From the NCBI GenBank assembly GCA_036939975.1, contig JALLPB010002001.1, positions 1-10,774 on the forward strand: a DNA stretch of 10,774 nucleotides, read 5' to 3'. The DNA is from Cyclostephanos tholiformis. Its lineage: Eukaryota > Bacillariophyta > Thalassiosirophyceae > Thalassiosirales > Thalassiosiraceae. Positions 1 to 7,453 of this stretch are shown here, piece after piece; position 1 is the first letter of the stretch, and each line of letters starts with the position of its first letter. Both the position numbers and the translations under genes were made by a program. The notes below the pieces were generated by a model. The model ran no database searches and was not told the origin of the DNA. It was given only the letters and a program-made list of their open reading frames with translations.

Positions 1-15
1 TACACTCGGTTAGAG

Positions 16-32
16 GGTACACAAAGTGTACC
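16..32. repeat. Perfect 7-bp inverted repeat, 3-nt loop
   Basis: GGTACAC at 16-22 and GTGTACC at 26-32 are exact reverse complements separated by AAA. The dyad could be a dimeric protein-binding site or simply chance. It lies about 350 bp upstream of the first gene's start codon, and no function can be assigned from sequence alone. Confidence 0.5.
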
Positions 33-136
33 TATTCCCCGAAGATAATACCATATATTTTATTAGAAGAAGATTTTTTTCACTGTGGACATTTTCTTCT
101 TGGGCCAGTTCACAATTAAGCTCCTTTCGGTGCAAG

Positions 137-151
137 CGAAAGTGACTTTCG
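137..151. repeat. Perfect 6-bp inverted repeat CGAAAG-TGA-CTTTCG
   Basis: CGAAAG at 137-142 and CTTTCG at 146-151 are exact reverse complements around TGA. The same hexamer pair, in the opposite order, forms another inverted repeat at 6095-6110, just before the start codon of the cytochrome b561 gene. Shared regulation is possible but speculative; short dyads like this also arise by chance. Confidence 0.45.
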
Positions 152-377
152 TTGGGAAAATGCTCTCTCCTATTTTTTATATCACAGCAGCAGGGGAGGC
201 GGTTGGAACAGGAGAAAAGAGAGTCAATGATACGATTTTCGGTGCCGTTGGATACAACCTTAGAGAGGAAGGGAAATATGAAAGGCAGCGTATCGACCGG
301 CCTTCTCACTTTTATTCATGGGCTGAGAGTTTAACATGCTTGAGATAGGCTGCATGCAAATATTCCATTCCTAAAAC

Positions 378-2897
378 ATGCCCGGCGAGGGAGAATTGGC
401 CGCTTTGTTCGCGCGTCGGATGGAGAGGGGTCCGCTTCTGCCACCGACAGCAGCACCTCCTCCGAAACCAAAAAGCGAATTGGCTGCTTTGTTTGCGCGT
501 CGGATGGAAGGGGGTCCGCTTCTGCCACCGATAACAGCACCTCCTCCTTCATCAAAAAGCGAATTGGCCGCCGTGCTCGAACGCAGGGCTGCGGGAGGAA
601 GCATCCCGGCCCCCTCCCCTGTCCCTCCACAAGCGGAAGGGAATGCGCCCGGGCGGATTGTTTCCTTGTCTTCCCCCCCAGCCATCCCCACTCGAAAGAC
701 AATTTCGACTCCGCCGAGGACACCCGTGGCATCCCCGCTCCCCCGAGAATCGACACGGGATACGCCCGTGGAAGAACCGGTCAGGATCGTGTCGACGGCG
801 GAGAACGAGGAGCTCAGGGCCAAATTTGACGAACGAAATTTAGAAGCTGGCATTCCCACCCCGGCACTTTTGGCCAATGTTCGCAATAATTTGAAGAAGC
901 CCGGGTCGGCAACTGCGACAAGTGTCAAGTCGTCATCTTTGCCTGCATTTTCCCATCATGACGAAAATTCTCCACCATGTCCTGTATATCAACTCGTCAA
1001 GCGTACTTCCTTCCCCAAGGCTCAGGTTGAAGGTGAACAGAAAAGTCATAAAAGCCATCCTCATCCGACAAATTCTGCAGCGTCCATGATCGACGTGACA
1101 GTAAAAGAGAAAGCCGAATCCCCAGTTTCCAAACCTTGCTCATCTTCCGACGTAGACATGCCACTGGATGAGAAAGCTCCATCTGAACCTTCCGATAATA
1201 ATAAGACGAACAGCTTCGCTCGGGATCGGTCCAATAGTGACAGTCAACACTCACTTAGCGCCAGGCGCAGGCGGATTGTCGCCTCGCGCTCATCTGCCGA
1301 TTCGGCAGCGTCCGGCACTTATACTTCAGACCTTAACAACAGCTCTATAGCAACATCAGCGAGTGACAGGCGGGAGAAAATGATTGCGAAAGTCCGTGCA
1401 TCTCAGTCTTCTGTCACTGATGATTGCAAAAATATCTCGAATCAGAGTCAGCAAAACGATGGCGCCGATTCACCTGTCGACGTATTCATCGTCTCACCAA
1501 AGAGAGACGAATTCGAGGTACTTTTCGCTGAACACGACTTTAAAGAAACCTCTTTCATTGGTACCTTTCCGAATGAAGCGAATAGCTGGGATTCTATTTC
1601 CAAAGAAATTCATATATTGAATGACGCTCAATTAAATGAATCGAATATTACCGCTGGTAGTCCAGGTGCGAGTACTGCTACGCTGCCTACAAATAATGTA
1701 GAACCTCGCGTGAAAAATACATCCTCGATGAGACAGCCTATTCACTCGGCAACTGAGAATGGTAAGATTAATTGGACAACACCTGAGAAGACTAGAATTC
1801 AGAATGCTAGTACGCCTAAAATTCGCGGGAATGGATCTCATAGGAGGGAGAATTATTACAATAAAGAGGCTGGCGGTTCGAAGAAACTTCAAAGTTTTCA
1901 ATTATCGCAGCATCACAAAAGCATGCCATCTTTTCGGGAACAAAGGGGAAAAGAAACGGAGGACGAAAATCTACCGGGCGAGCAAATGTCAATTCCTCAC
2001 AATTTCGCGCCACCTTATCAATTTCGTCAATCGCCGTCGCAATTATCGCAAATGTCCGGGATAACTACGCCAAGCTGCTTTCCGCAGGAAAGCATTTATT
2101 TTGCACCGAGTAGCGCACCGTCGAATTTACATATGCAACTGCCGATGCTCTTTGGCAGCCCGATTCCCGAGTCCTGCAGCGCGAGCAGCTCGTTCGTGGA
2201 TCCAGGAAATAATATGGGGAGTGGCAACATTGGGGGACCTGGCGCAGGACTGTCAGCATTCTCCTCTGGGATGGAAGTTGAGAATCGACGGCTAAGAGAA
2301 CTTCTTGGTATAATGACGCAGAAGTTGGAAGAAAAGGACGCAATTGTTAGCCAGCTAATGAAGCGTATCGGTGATTTAGAAGCCATGAATTCCAATACGG
2401 CACGTCCAGCGCTGGTAAACTGCTCCCTCTCCATGGATCAATCTCCTCGCTTGACATCTTTGAGCGTTTCCTCGGATCTTCTGAGCCCTGGAGCACGCAG
2501 TGCTGGCAACACCAGCGATCCATACACCGTGAAATCGCTGTCAACATTGGTCAAATCGACTTCGTCCGTCAATTCTGAAAGCGCATGTCTCGCAGAGCCA
2601 TCCTTGTATTACCATTCACCGCAGCAGCCATGCGATAGTTTTGCACAAGCGTCGCCGCAGCAGCTTGCGAATTATGGGTTACAAAACAGTGCTAGCAAGA
2701 AATCAACTCCTAGTCCAAGTATCGCCACGACGATATCAACTGCAAGCATCACCACGGCTAAATCATCCGAGTCTGGCACTCCTATAAGGTCAAATATTCG
2801 TTCCAAGGCGGCCTCCGGTGCGAGGCGACGATCTTCACTTCGAAGGAATGGCAGTGGAACTTCTCGTTTGAGTGACGAACGGAAGTTTGTGTGCTGA
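378..2897 (+). CDS. Low-complexity protein with N-terminal 28-residue repeats and a coiled coil, function unknown
   Basis: I do not recognise this 839-residue protein. The frame is open throughout, with no intron needed; the ATG follows an in-frame TAA at 372-374. Residues 6-33, 34-61 and 62 to about 84 form three tandem repeats, each opening with ELAA(L/V) and an arginine pair and ending in a Pro-rich spacer. Residues 85 to about 630 are mostly Ser-, Pro-, Thr- and Asn-rich and probably disordered, with a more ordered-looking, aromatic-containing patch near 365-412. Residues 636-670 form a convincing coiled coil, with L639, L643, M646, L650, V657, L660, I664 and L667 in a/d positions. The C-terminal 50 residues are Arg/Ser-rich and basic. 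There is no signal peptide or membrane segment. A scaffold or regulatory protein that dimerises through the coiled coil is plausible. It is convergent with the SSRP1 gene. I am confident that it is coding, not of any function. Confidence 0.8.
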   Translation: MPGEGELAALFARRMERGPLLPPTAAPPPKPKSELAALFARRMEGGPLLPPITAPPPSSKSELAAVLERRAAGGSIPAPSPVPPQAEGNAPGRIVSLSSPPAIPTRKTISTPPRTPVASPLPRESTRDTPVEEPVRIVSTAENEELRAKFDERNLEAGIPTPALLANVRNNLKKPGSATATSVKSSSLPAFSHHDENSPPCPVYQLVKRTSFPKAQVEGEQKSHKSHPHPTNSAASMIDVTVKEKAESPVSKPCSSSDVDMPLDEKAPSEPSDNNKTNSFARDRSNSDSQHSLSARRRRIVASRSSADSAASGTYTSDLNNSSIATSASDRREKMIAKVRASQSSVTDDCKNISNQSQQNDGADSPVDVFIVSPKRDEFEVLFAEHDFKETSFIGTFPNEANSWDSISKEIHILNDAQLNESNITAGSPGASTATLPTNNVEPRVKNTSSMRQPIHSATENGKINWTTPEKTRIQNASTPKIRGNGSHRRENYYNKEAGGSKKLQSFQLSQHHKSMPSFREQRGKETEDENLPGEQMSIPHNFAPPYQFRQSPSQLSQMSGITTPSCFPQESIYFAPSSAPSNLHMQLPMLFGSPIPESCSASSSFVDPGNNMGSGNIGGPGAGLSAFSSGMEVENRRLRELLGIMTQKLEEKDAIVSQLMKRIGDLEAMNSNTARPALVNCSLSMDQSPRLTSLSVSSDLLSPGARSAGNTSDPYTVKSLSTLVKSTSSVNSESACLAEPSLYYHSPQQPCDSFAQASPQQLANYGLQNSASKKSTPSPSIATTISTASITTAKSSESGTPIRSNIRSKAASGARRRSSLRRNGSGTSRLSDERKFVC
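393..644 (+). repeat. 84-bp coding tandem repeat, three copies
   Basis: Units begin at 393, 477 and 561, exactly 84 bp (28 codons) apart. The first two differ at only about ten positions, so the duplication is fairly recent or kept similar by conversion. The third keeps the opening GAATTGGCCGC and the general protein pattern but has diverged strongly. The repeats preserve the reading frame and encode the start of the unknown protein at 378-2897. Confidence 0.85.
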
Positions 2898-3160
2898 ACT
2901 AAACGATGGAGGATCCCACGAAGTCACTACATTTTTCTACAAGTATGTATTTTGGTTGTTTGAGTTTGTACTTGATATTTATTTACTTCATACTACGCTC
3001 AGCTTAATCGAGAGTAATTTTTGATGATATGGTAGTTTTTCTCTTGACTGTCTCGTGTGAAATTTCTACGTTTGTACGAATGTATGGTTTCGTAACTATA
3101 TTTTATGGTGCCATCACCCTGTTCAACAAAATTTTCACTTCCGAAGACTCCATTTCGTGC
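2898..3160. other. Convergent intergenic gap with both 3' ends
   Basis: Two genes end toward each other across 263 bp of AT-rich sequence. A TTTATT at 2978-2983 reads AATAAA on the minus strand, about 180 bp beyond the SSRP1 stop, and is a possible but weak poly(A) signal. I see no coding region of note; the 60-codon frame at 3029-3211 runs into the end of SSRP1 and looks accidental. Confidence 0.5.
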
Positions 3161-5740
3161 TTAATCAGAGTCACTATCGGAGTCGTCACTGTCGTCGGAT
3201 TCACTTTCTGACTCTTCGCTCTCCTCGGACGATTCCGGCTTCGGTTGGGGTTTTTTCTTCTTCCCTCCTGCGTTCGCGATCGGCTTTTTTTTGACGACCG
3301 CCGCGGCTGCAGGCTTCGTCAGATTGTATTTAGCCATCTCCTTCTTGTACACCTCCTTCGCCGCGTCCGCCATTCCCTGCCACTTGGCCTTCTCGTCTGA
3401 GCTTATTGTTTTGTACTGCGATGCTATCTCTTTCGCCACGTCCCCCAGAGACATGCCAGGATTCTTCTCCCGAATCTTTGCCCTAATGGAATTGGAGAAT
3501 AGCATGTACGCGTTCATCGGTTGCTTGGGCGCGTTTGGGTCCTTTTTCGCCTTTGGCTTGGCCTTCGGCTTGTTCTTCGCCTTTGCGCCATTGGAATTGT
3601 CATCATCGACGTCGTCGTCATCGTCGTCTTCAGACGGCACCGAATATTCATTCATCTCGTTCTTGTAGCGTACCTTGTCTTGCTTCGCCTTCGCTTCCCA
3701 CTCAGCTTTCTTGTCATCGGACAGCTCCTTCCAGGCCACCCCAACGAGCTTGCCGATGTCGCCAAACGATGCGTCTGGGTTGGCATCCTTGATCTCGGAG
3801 CGCTTTGCGACTGAGAAGAACATGAATGCCGACTTCGCGTTTTTGGGAGCGTTCGGATCCTTCTTCTTTTTCTTAGCAGGGATGGCCTTCTTCTTCGCCG
3901 GGGATTCCTTCCTCTTCTTCGCCGGGGGGGATTCCTTCCCCTTCTTCGACTTTCCCGCGGTGGCGTTCTTCCTGTGCTGCTTGAGGTCGGAATCGTCGCT
4001 AGCGACTGATCCCAGGTCTTCATCGTCGTCGTCGTCGTCTTCGTCGTCGTCATCATCGCTATCGCCACCCCCGGATGACCCATCCGATCCCTCCTTCGAT
4101 TTACCCTCCTCGTCGTAATCCTCGTCCTCCGAGCTTTCCTCGCCGTCATCGTCCATCATGTCCCCCCCTCCTCCGCCTCCCGTCCCGCGTCCTGAGGCGG
4201 CCGGCTCCTGGTCGTCCGCGCCGCCGACACCCGCACCCTCGTGATTCGCGATGCGAATCTTCTTCCCACTTAGGAAGCTGTACAGCGCGGCGTAATTCGT
4301 CTTGTCGATGCCGGAGAAGGTGTACTCCCTCATGGACAAGGCGTCGCCGGGGGTGGAGTGCAACGTCACGCTGAGGTCGAAATTGCGCGTCGATCCCTGC
4401 CCGCCGGCATATCTCTGGAATTCCACGGACTCGATCTCGTCGAAGCGTATTAGCACCGCCGGCTTGTGTATGAATATGAACTGCTTCTCGAGGGGGTACA
4501 AATGTCCCTCATTCGCGCGCAAAGCGCACTTGACGCATGCCTGCTGATTCGCATTCGCGAATTTGCCGGGTATGAATACCTTCTTCCTAGTTATCACCTT
4601 GAAGGTCTTGGCGACTAGATTCGAGAATGACCCCTCCATGCGCGGGTGTAAGTCGCCATTGTACTCCTTCTCGATCGTGGCATCGTCGAGGTTGATCTCG
4701 ATTTCGGAATGTTCCTTCGTGCATTGCATGACGAGCATGTTGTATCGTTGCTGTCCCTGTCGTATCGGCTTGTCGAGCGCGATTACGAACGCCATGTGCA
4801 TATCGTCCTGTCGGGGCAATAGGAACAACCGCGATATATCGTCATACCGTATCTTGTAATCGTACTTGGCGCCACGCATTCGCAGGAAGGCATCGTACAG
4901 TTCGATGGCATACCTGCCCCGCGGCGTTAGGAACGTTCCCTTCCCCTCGTCGAATTCGGCAATGACGGCGCCGCTCGTCTTCTTCACGGATGCCACGTTA
5001 ATTATTTGCGATTGCAATAACTCCGCGGACGTGGGCGCATCCTTATCGGTGGGGTCGGCGTCGGGATCGGGGGGGACGTAAAATCGTATGGCAACGAGCT
5101 GATCCGTCCCCGCCTCGACCGTATCGCTCTCGAGGAATTGCATCTCGATCTCGTTGCGATTGTTCCCCGGCAACACGCACTGACTAACCTCGGCGAGGTC
5201 GAGGCTAAGCATCTCATCCCCGTCGCGCGGCTCGAATTCCTCCCCCTCCTCCCCCTCGCCGCCGTCATCCCCGTCGCCGCCGTTCTTGTCGAGACGACAC
5301 CGTCGGAAGACTAGGTGCTTGTTCGATATGTCGGTATTGCCCCACGAATATCCCGCCGACGACATGGCGTGACGCTTGCACGGCACGCCGTAAAACGACG
5401 CGAACGCCTCGCTGAGCACGTCGTAATCGCTGGGGGGGAAACCGTCGAAGCGCATCGCCGGGGGGAGCTTGGGACCGCCCCCCCCGCCGGCGCCGTCCCC
5501 CCTGGTCAGGACGCGCAGGTGACCGGACTTGCCGAATACCGTCCACAGAGCGCCGGATATCGACGATTTCGGCAACGAACGTCGCGTCTCGATGTCGCTG
5601 CCGTTGTTGTCGCCGTAGCTATTTCCCATGACCGCCGACTTCCAGGTGATGCCGGAGGGATCGGCCGTGAAGGTGCCGACGGCGTGTCCGTACAGGCCGA
5701 TGTGCTTCCATACCTTGGCGGGCTTGCTGTTGTCGGCCAT
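3161..5740 (-). CDS. SSRP1: FACT complex subunit SSRP1/Pob3-like, with two HMG boxes
   Basis: This 859-residue protein is the SSRP1 (Pob3) subunit of FACT, the nuclear histone chaperone that partners Spt16 to handle H2A-H2B during transcription and replication. Domains in order: Pob3-type N-terminal PH fold about 8-150, beginning VWKHIGLYGHAVGTF; SSRP1 dimerisation/middle region, with SQCVLPGNNRNEIEMQF at 186-202 and RFYVPP at 219-224; tandem PH (Rtt106-like) region, with RLFLLPRQD at 304-312 and CVKCALRANEGHLYPLEKQF at 402-421; acidic stretch 529-585; Lys-rich NLS-like segment 597-627; HMG box 1 at 628-699; acidic spacer 704-714; HMG box 2 at 734-806; Ser/Asp/Glu tail 836-859. Gly- and acid-rich insertions lie near 81-90 and 151-173. 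Animal and plant SSRP1 usually carry one HMG box and yeast Pob3 none, so two is unusual. An in-frame TAA at 5756-5758 fixes the ATG at 5740. It is divergent from the cytochrome b561 gene. Confidence 0.95.
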   Translation of the reverse strand: MADNSKPAKVWKHIGLYGHAVGTFTADPSGITWKSAVMGNSYGDNNGSDIETRRSLPKSSISGALWTVFGKSGHLRVLTRGDGAGGGGGPKLPPAMRFDGFPPSDYDVLSEAFASFYGVPCKRHAMSSAGYSWGNTDISNKHLVFRRCRLDKNGGDGDDGGEGEEGEEFEPRDGDEMLSLDLAEVSQCVLPGNNRNEIEMQFLESDTVEAGTDQLVAIRFYVPPDPDADPTDKDAPTSAELLQSQIINVASVKKTSGAVIAEFDEGKGTFLTPRGRYAIELYDAFLRMRGAKYDYKIRYDDISRLFLLPRQDDMHMAFVIALDKPIRQGQQRYNMLVMQCTKEHSEIEINLDDATIEKEYNGDLHPRMEGSFSNLVAKTFKVITRKKVFIPGKFANANQQACVKCALRANEGHLYPLEKQFIFIHKPAVLIRFDEIESVEFQRYAGGQGSTRNFDLSVTLHSTPGDALSMREYTFSGIDKTNYAALYSFLSGKKIRIANHEGAGVGGADDQEPAASGRGTGGGGGGDMMDDDGEESSEDEDYDEEGKSKEGSDGSSGGGDSDDDDDEDDDDDDEDLGSVASDDSDLKQHRKNATAGKSKKGKESPPAKKRKESPAKKKAIPAKKKKKDPNAPKNAKSAFMFFSVAKRSEIKDANPDASFGDIGKLVGVAWKELSDDKKAEWEAKAKQDKVRYKNEMNEYSVPSEDDDDDDVDDDNSNGAKAKNKPKAKPKAKKDPNAPKQPMNAYMLFSNSIRAKIREKNPGMSLGDVAKEIASQYKTISSDEKAKWQGMADAAKEVYKKEMAKYNLTKPAAAAVVKKKPIANAGGKKKKPQPKPESSEESEESESESDDSDDSDSDSD
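4021..4060. repeat. GTC/GAC trinucleotide microsatellite inside SSRP1
   Basis: A nearly pure run of TCG/TCA triplets on the plus strand encodes the Asp/Glu run in the acidic region of SSRP1, around residues 561-574. The length is a multiple of three and stays in frame. Such tracts expand and contract easily, so the length of the acidic domain may vary between alleles. Confidence 0.75.
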
Positions 5741-5991
5741 GGTTACTGATTGGGATTATTGGATGTCGATGAGGATTGGGATGTTGGGCGGATGGAGCGG
5801 GTGATGCAGAGAAGTATATGGGCTGTGTGGGGGTTGGCAATGCTCCCCTCCTCCCTCGTTGTGCGAAGCAATAAAAAATAATAGCACGAGAGAGAGGGGG
5901 GATTGTGCGGATGATTGCGACGCGCGCATGCAGGTACAATAGGGCGGGCGGGGGGGGGGGCGATGGTGGTGGCACAACAACATGCGGGCTA

Positions 5992-6046
5992 TTTCCCGCC
6001 AAATATTTGAGACTCACACATACCTTCCCGCCAAGTGTTTGAGACT
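5992..6046 (+). promoter_or_regulatory. Paired 22-bp direct repeat with E2F-like cores
   Basis: Two 22-bp units, 5993-6014 and 6025-6046, match at 20 of 22 positions and start 32 bp apart, about three helical turns. Each begins TTCCCGCCAA and ends TTTGAGACT; the first is preceded by T, giving TTTCCCGCC. This resembles the E2F/DP consensus (TTTSSCGC). E2F-DP commonly controls replication and chromatin genes, which would suit SSRP1, whose start is about 250 bp away; the b561 start lies only about 75 bp away. The repeat is seen directly; E2F binding is inferred. Confidence 0.6.
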
Positions 6047-6094
6047 TGCATCTCATCCACAAGAAAAACAATGCACACCTTTTTTACCTTGACA

Positions 6095-6110
6095 CTTTCG
6101 ACCACGAAAG
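6095..6110. repeat. Perfect 6-bp dyad CTTTCG-ACCA-CGAAAG before the b561 start
   Basis: CTTTCG at 6095-6100 and CGAAAG at 6105-6110 pair perfectly around a 4-nt loop and end nine bases before the ATG at 6120. If transcribed, it would lie in the 5' leader as a small hairpin. The hexamers are the same as those in the dyad at 137-151. Confidence 0.4.
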
Positions 6111-6119
6111 AGATTCACC

Positions 6120-7453
6120 ATGGCGCCGAAAATGGTACCCATGCCCGATGGGAAGTACGTATTCCTCCTACTACTAATCTCCTCCCACTCTTTATTCGGT
6201 GGATATTACGCCGCCACCCGACCGGAGGGTGCAGGGTGGCGCTTCTTCAGCTGGCATCCGATGCTCATGATGTTAGGTAAGCACCACGACATACCCGTCC
6301 GAGTAAAAAGCGGAGTCGTTGGCGTGACGACGCGGGTAGATACTTGGTTTTGGGGGGGGGACGATGAAGAAAAGAGGATGATCGAGCATGTATTATAATA
6401 TAACACAATGATAGGTCATCAGGATCGATTCCCCCGATAATATATACCCCCATCGTTTTAATTCATTTGCCTCTCTTGACCAAAAGGGTCGAGGGCGACG
6501 AATTGGCGAAGAGGGGAGGAGAGGATCGATGCATATTGATGATACCTCTAATACGCGTTGACTCTTTCCTTCGCCCCGCGTGTTGGATCATGGTGTATGA
6601 TGTTTCTCGGCGTGGTATTCTCGCTTACTGATTAATTTTTTCATCCTCGTCGGCCTGCTCATTGTACCTCACCGTCCGAAATCGTTTTCCTCGCGGCCCC
6701 AAATCGTGTCATTTTCCCCTCACAACGCACTCACTCACGCACACGCACACACAGGCATGTTCGGTATGATGGGCGCGGCCGCGATAACGAAGAAGAGGGG
6801 GGGGTACACGAATACGAAATTACATGGCATGATGGCATGGGCGGGGATGATGCTCGCGGGCGGTGGACTGTACGTTATTTACAAGCACAAGAACGTCGTG
6901 GGGAAGGATCACTTCACGACCTTACACTCTTGGGGTGAGTTTTTGGTACCTCTCTTCCCCCTTTTTACCCTCGTCGGCTTTTGTTGTTGTTGTTGTTGTT
7001 GTTGTTGTTATTGCTGTTGTTGTTGAGCCGGATATTATATTCTTGCCTCGATCATTACATTCGAAGCGCGCAGCGACCAGACGGCCCCGAAAATCCATAA
7101 AATTTTTCGTCTCAAATGATAACCCCGCCGCGAATACTCTTCTGACTTACATCGATGTATTTCCCGCAAAAACGACCATTCCCCCCCCCCCCCCAACAAA
7201 AGCCGGCCTGGCCGCATTCGGCGGGTGCATATCCGCCGGCTTGGCTGGCGGTGTCTTCCTCCATCCGGACTTCGGCGTCGATAAGCAGAATAAGCTCATT
7301 CGATCGGTTCACAAGTACCTGAGTCGTGTCCTCCTTATGCTGGCGTGGATGGCGACCATCTCCGGCCTAAAAACCCTCGTCGGGGACGATATCAAGACCC
7401 TTGTCCTATTCGCCGCGCCGCTGGTCGTTGCGGCTCCATTCACGCTGATGTGA
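6120..7453 (+). CDS. Cytochrome b561-type transmembrane electron carrier, three exons
   Basis: Exons 6120-6276, 6755-6934 and 7203-7453 join in frame to a 195-residue protein; both introns are GT..AG and fall after the first base of a codon. The product is a compact cytochrome b561 domain: hydrophobic helices near 12-31, 46-63, 75-96, 108-132 and 149-168, plus a C-terminal hydrophobic segment 177-195. Four histidines sit where the family has its heme ligands: H46 (SWHPMLM), H76 (KLHGMMAW), H110 (TLHSWAG) and H149 (SVHKYLS). Their spacings of 30, 34 and 39 are close to those of animal CYB561. Such proteins carry electrons across membranes between two b hemes, often from ascorbate to ferric iron or monodehydroascorbate. 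The short form without extra domains resembles CYB561 or CYB561D proteins. The substrate and the membrane are not shown. An in-frame TGA at 6090-6092 and a CACCATGG start context support the start. Confidence 0.88.
6277..6754 (+). other. Intron 1 of the cytochrome b561 gene
   Basis: This 478-nt intron begins GTAAGC and ends in CACACACAG, after a CTCACTCACGC stretch that could supply the branch site. Removing it joins MLMML to GMFGMMGAA, restoring the second membrane helix after H46. It includes a run of nine G at 6352-6360. Reading through the donor gives a frame that continues to about 6398 without family features, which supports splicing. Confidence 0.85.
6935..7202 (+). other. Intron 2 of the cytochrome b561 gene
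   Basis: This 268-nt intron begins GTGAGT and ends AACAAAAG. Removing it joins TTLHSW to AGLAAFGG inside the fourth helix, right after H110. It contains a GTT microsatellite at 6981-7025 and a run of fourteen C at 7181-7194, eight bases before the acceptor, which may serve as the polypyrimidine tract. A frame through the intron stays open and encodes a poly-Val run; that is an artefact of the GTT repeat. Confidence 0.87.
6981..7025 (+). repeat. Interrupted GTT microsatellite in intron 2
   Basis: About fifteen TTG/GTT triplets run from 6981 to 7025, interrupted near 7010 and 7014. The tract lies wholly within intron 2 of the b561 gene, so length changes should not affect the protein. Confidence 0.85.

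Larger units (their letters stand above)
1..377. other. Upstream region of the first gene, no gene seen
   Basis: This stretch precedes the first gene and probably holds its promoter and 5' leader. Open frames of 60 to 99 codons occur on both strands, but they overlap one another, show no domain-like composition and have no family resemblance, so I do not call them genes. Two small perfect inverted repeats lie here and are listed separately. The stretch also has mixed T-rich and purine-rich segments. An in-frame TAA at 372-374 separates it from the start codon at 378, so the first gene cannot extend upstream in this frame without splicing. Confidence 0.5.
5741..6119. promoter_or_regulatory. 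Divergent promoter between SSRP1 and cytochrome b561
   Basis: The two start codons face away from each other across 379 bp, so the region must hold both promoters or one bidirectional promoter. It contains a run of eleven G at 5950-5960, the paired E2F-like repeat at 5992-6046 and a small dyad at 6095-6110. Stops at 5756-5758 (minus frame) and 6090-6092 (plus frame) bound the two coding regions. Proline-rich minus-strand open frames of 75 to 150 codons here look like products of base composition, not genes. Confidence 0.7.

Noticed and set aside
85..348. Small genes upstream of 378 (plus 85-348, minus 10-309)
   Set aside because: They overlap each other on opposite strands, and neither has a recognisable domain, repeat or coding-like composition.
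805..900. WH2-like actin-binding motif in the first protein (ALLANVRNNLKKP, residues 163-175)
   Set aside because: It resembles LL..I...LKK only loosely and lacks the usual glycine context; not enough for a domain call.
3291..4118. Plus-strand Ser/Phe-rich open frames of 85-147 codons inside SSRP1
   Set aside because: They lie opposite the HMG boxes and acidic region of a well-supported gene, and their composition is the complement of Lys and Asp codons; they are shadows.
5315..5749. Plus-strand 144-codon open frame over the SSRP1 N-terminus
   Set aside because: Antisense to the conserved Pob3 N-terminal domain, with no family features of its own; explained by GC-rich codon use.
6863..7453. 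A 196-codon open frame with a poly-Val run as a separate membrane protein
   Set aside because: Its first part is out of frame with b561 exon 2, and its middle is intron 2. Only the part from 7203 belongs to the real protein.
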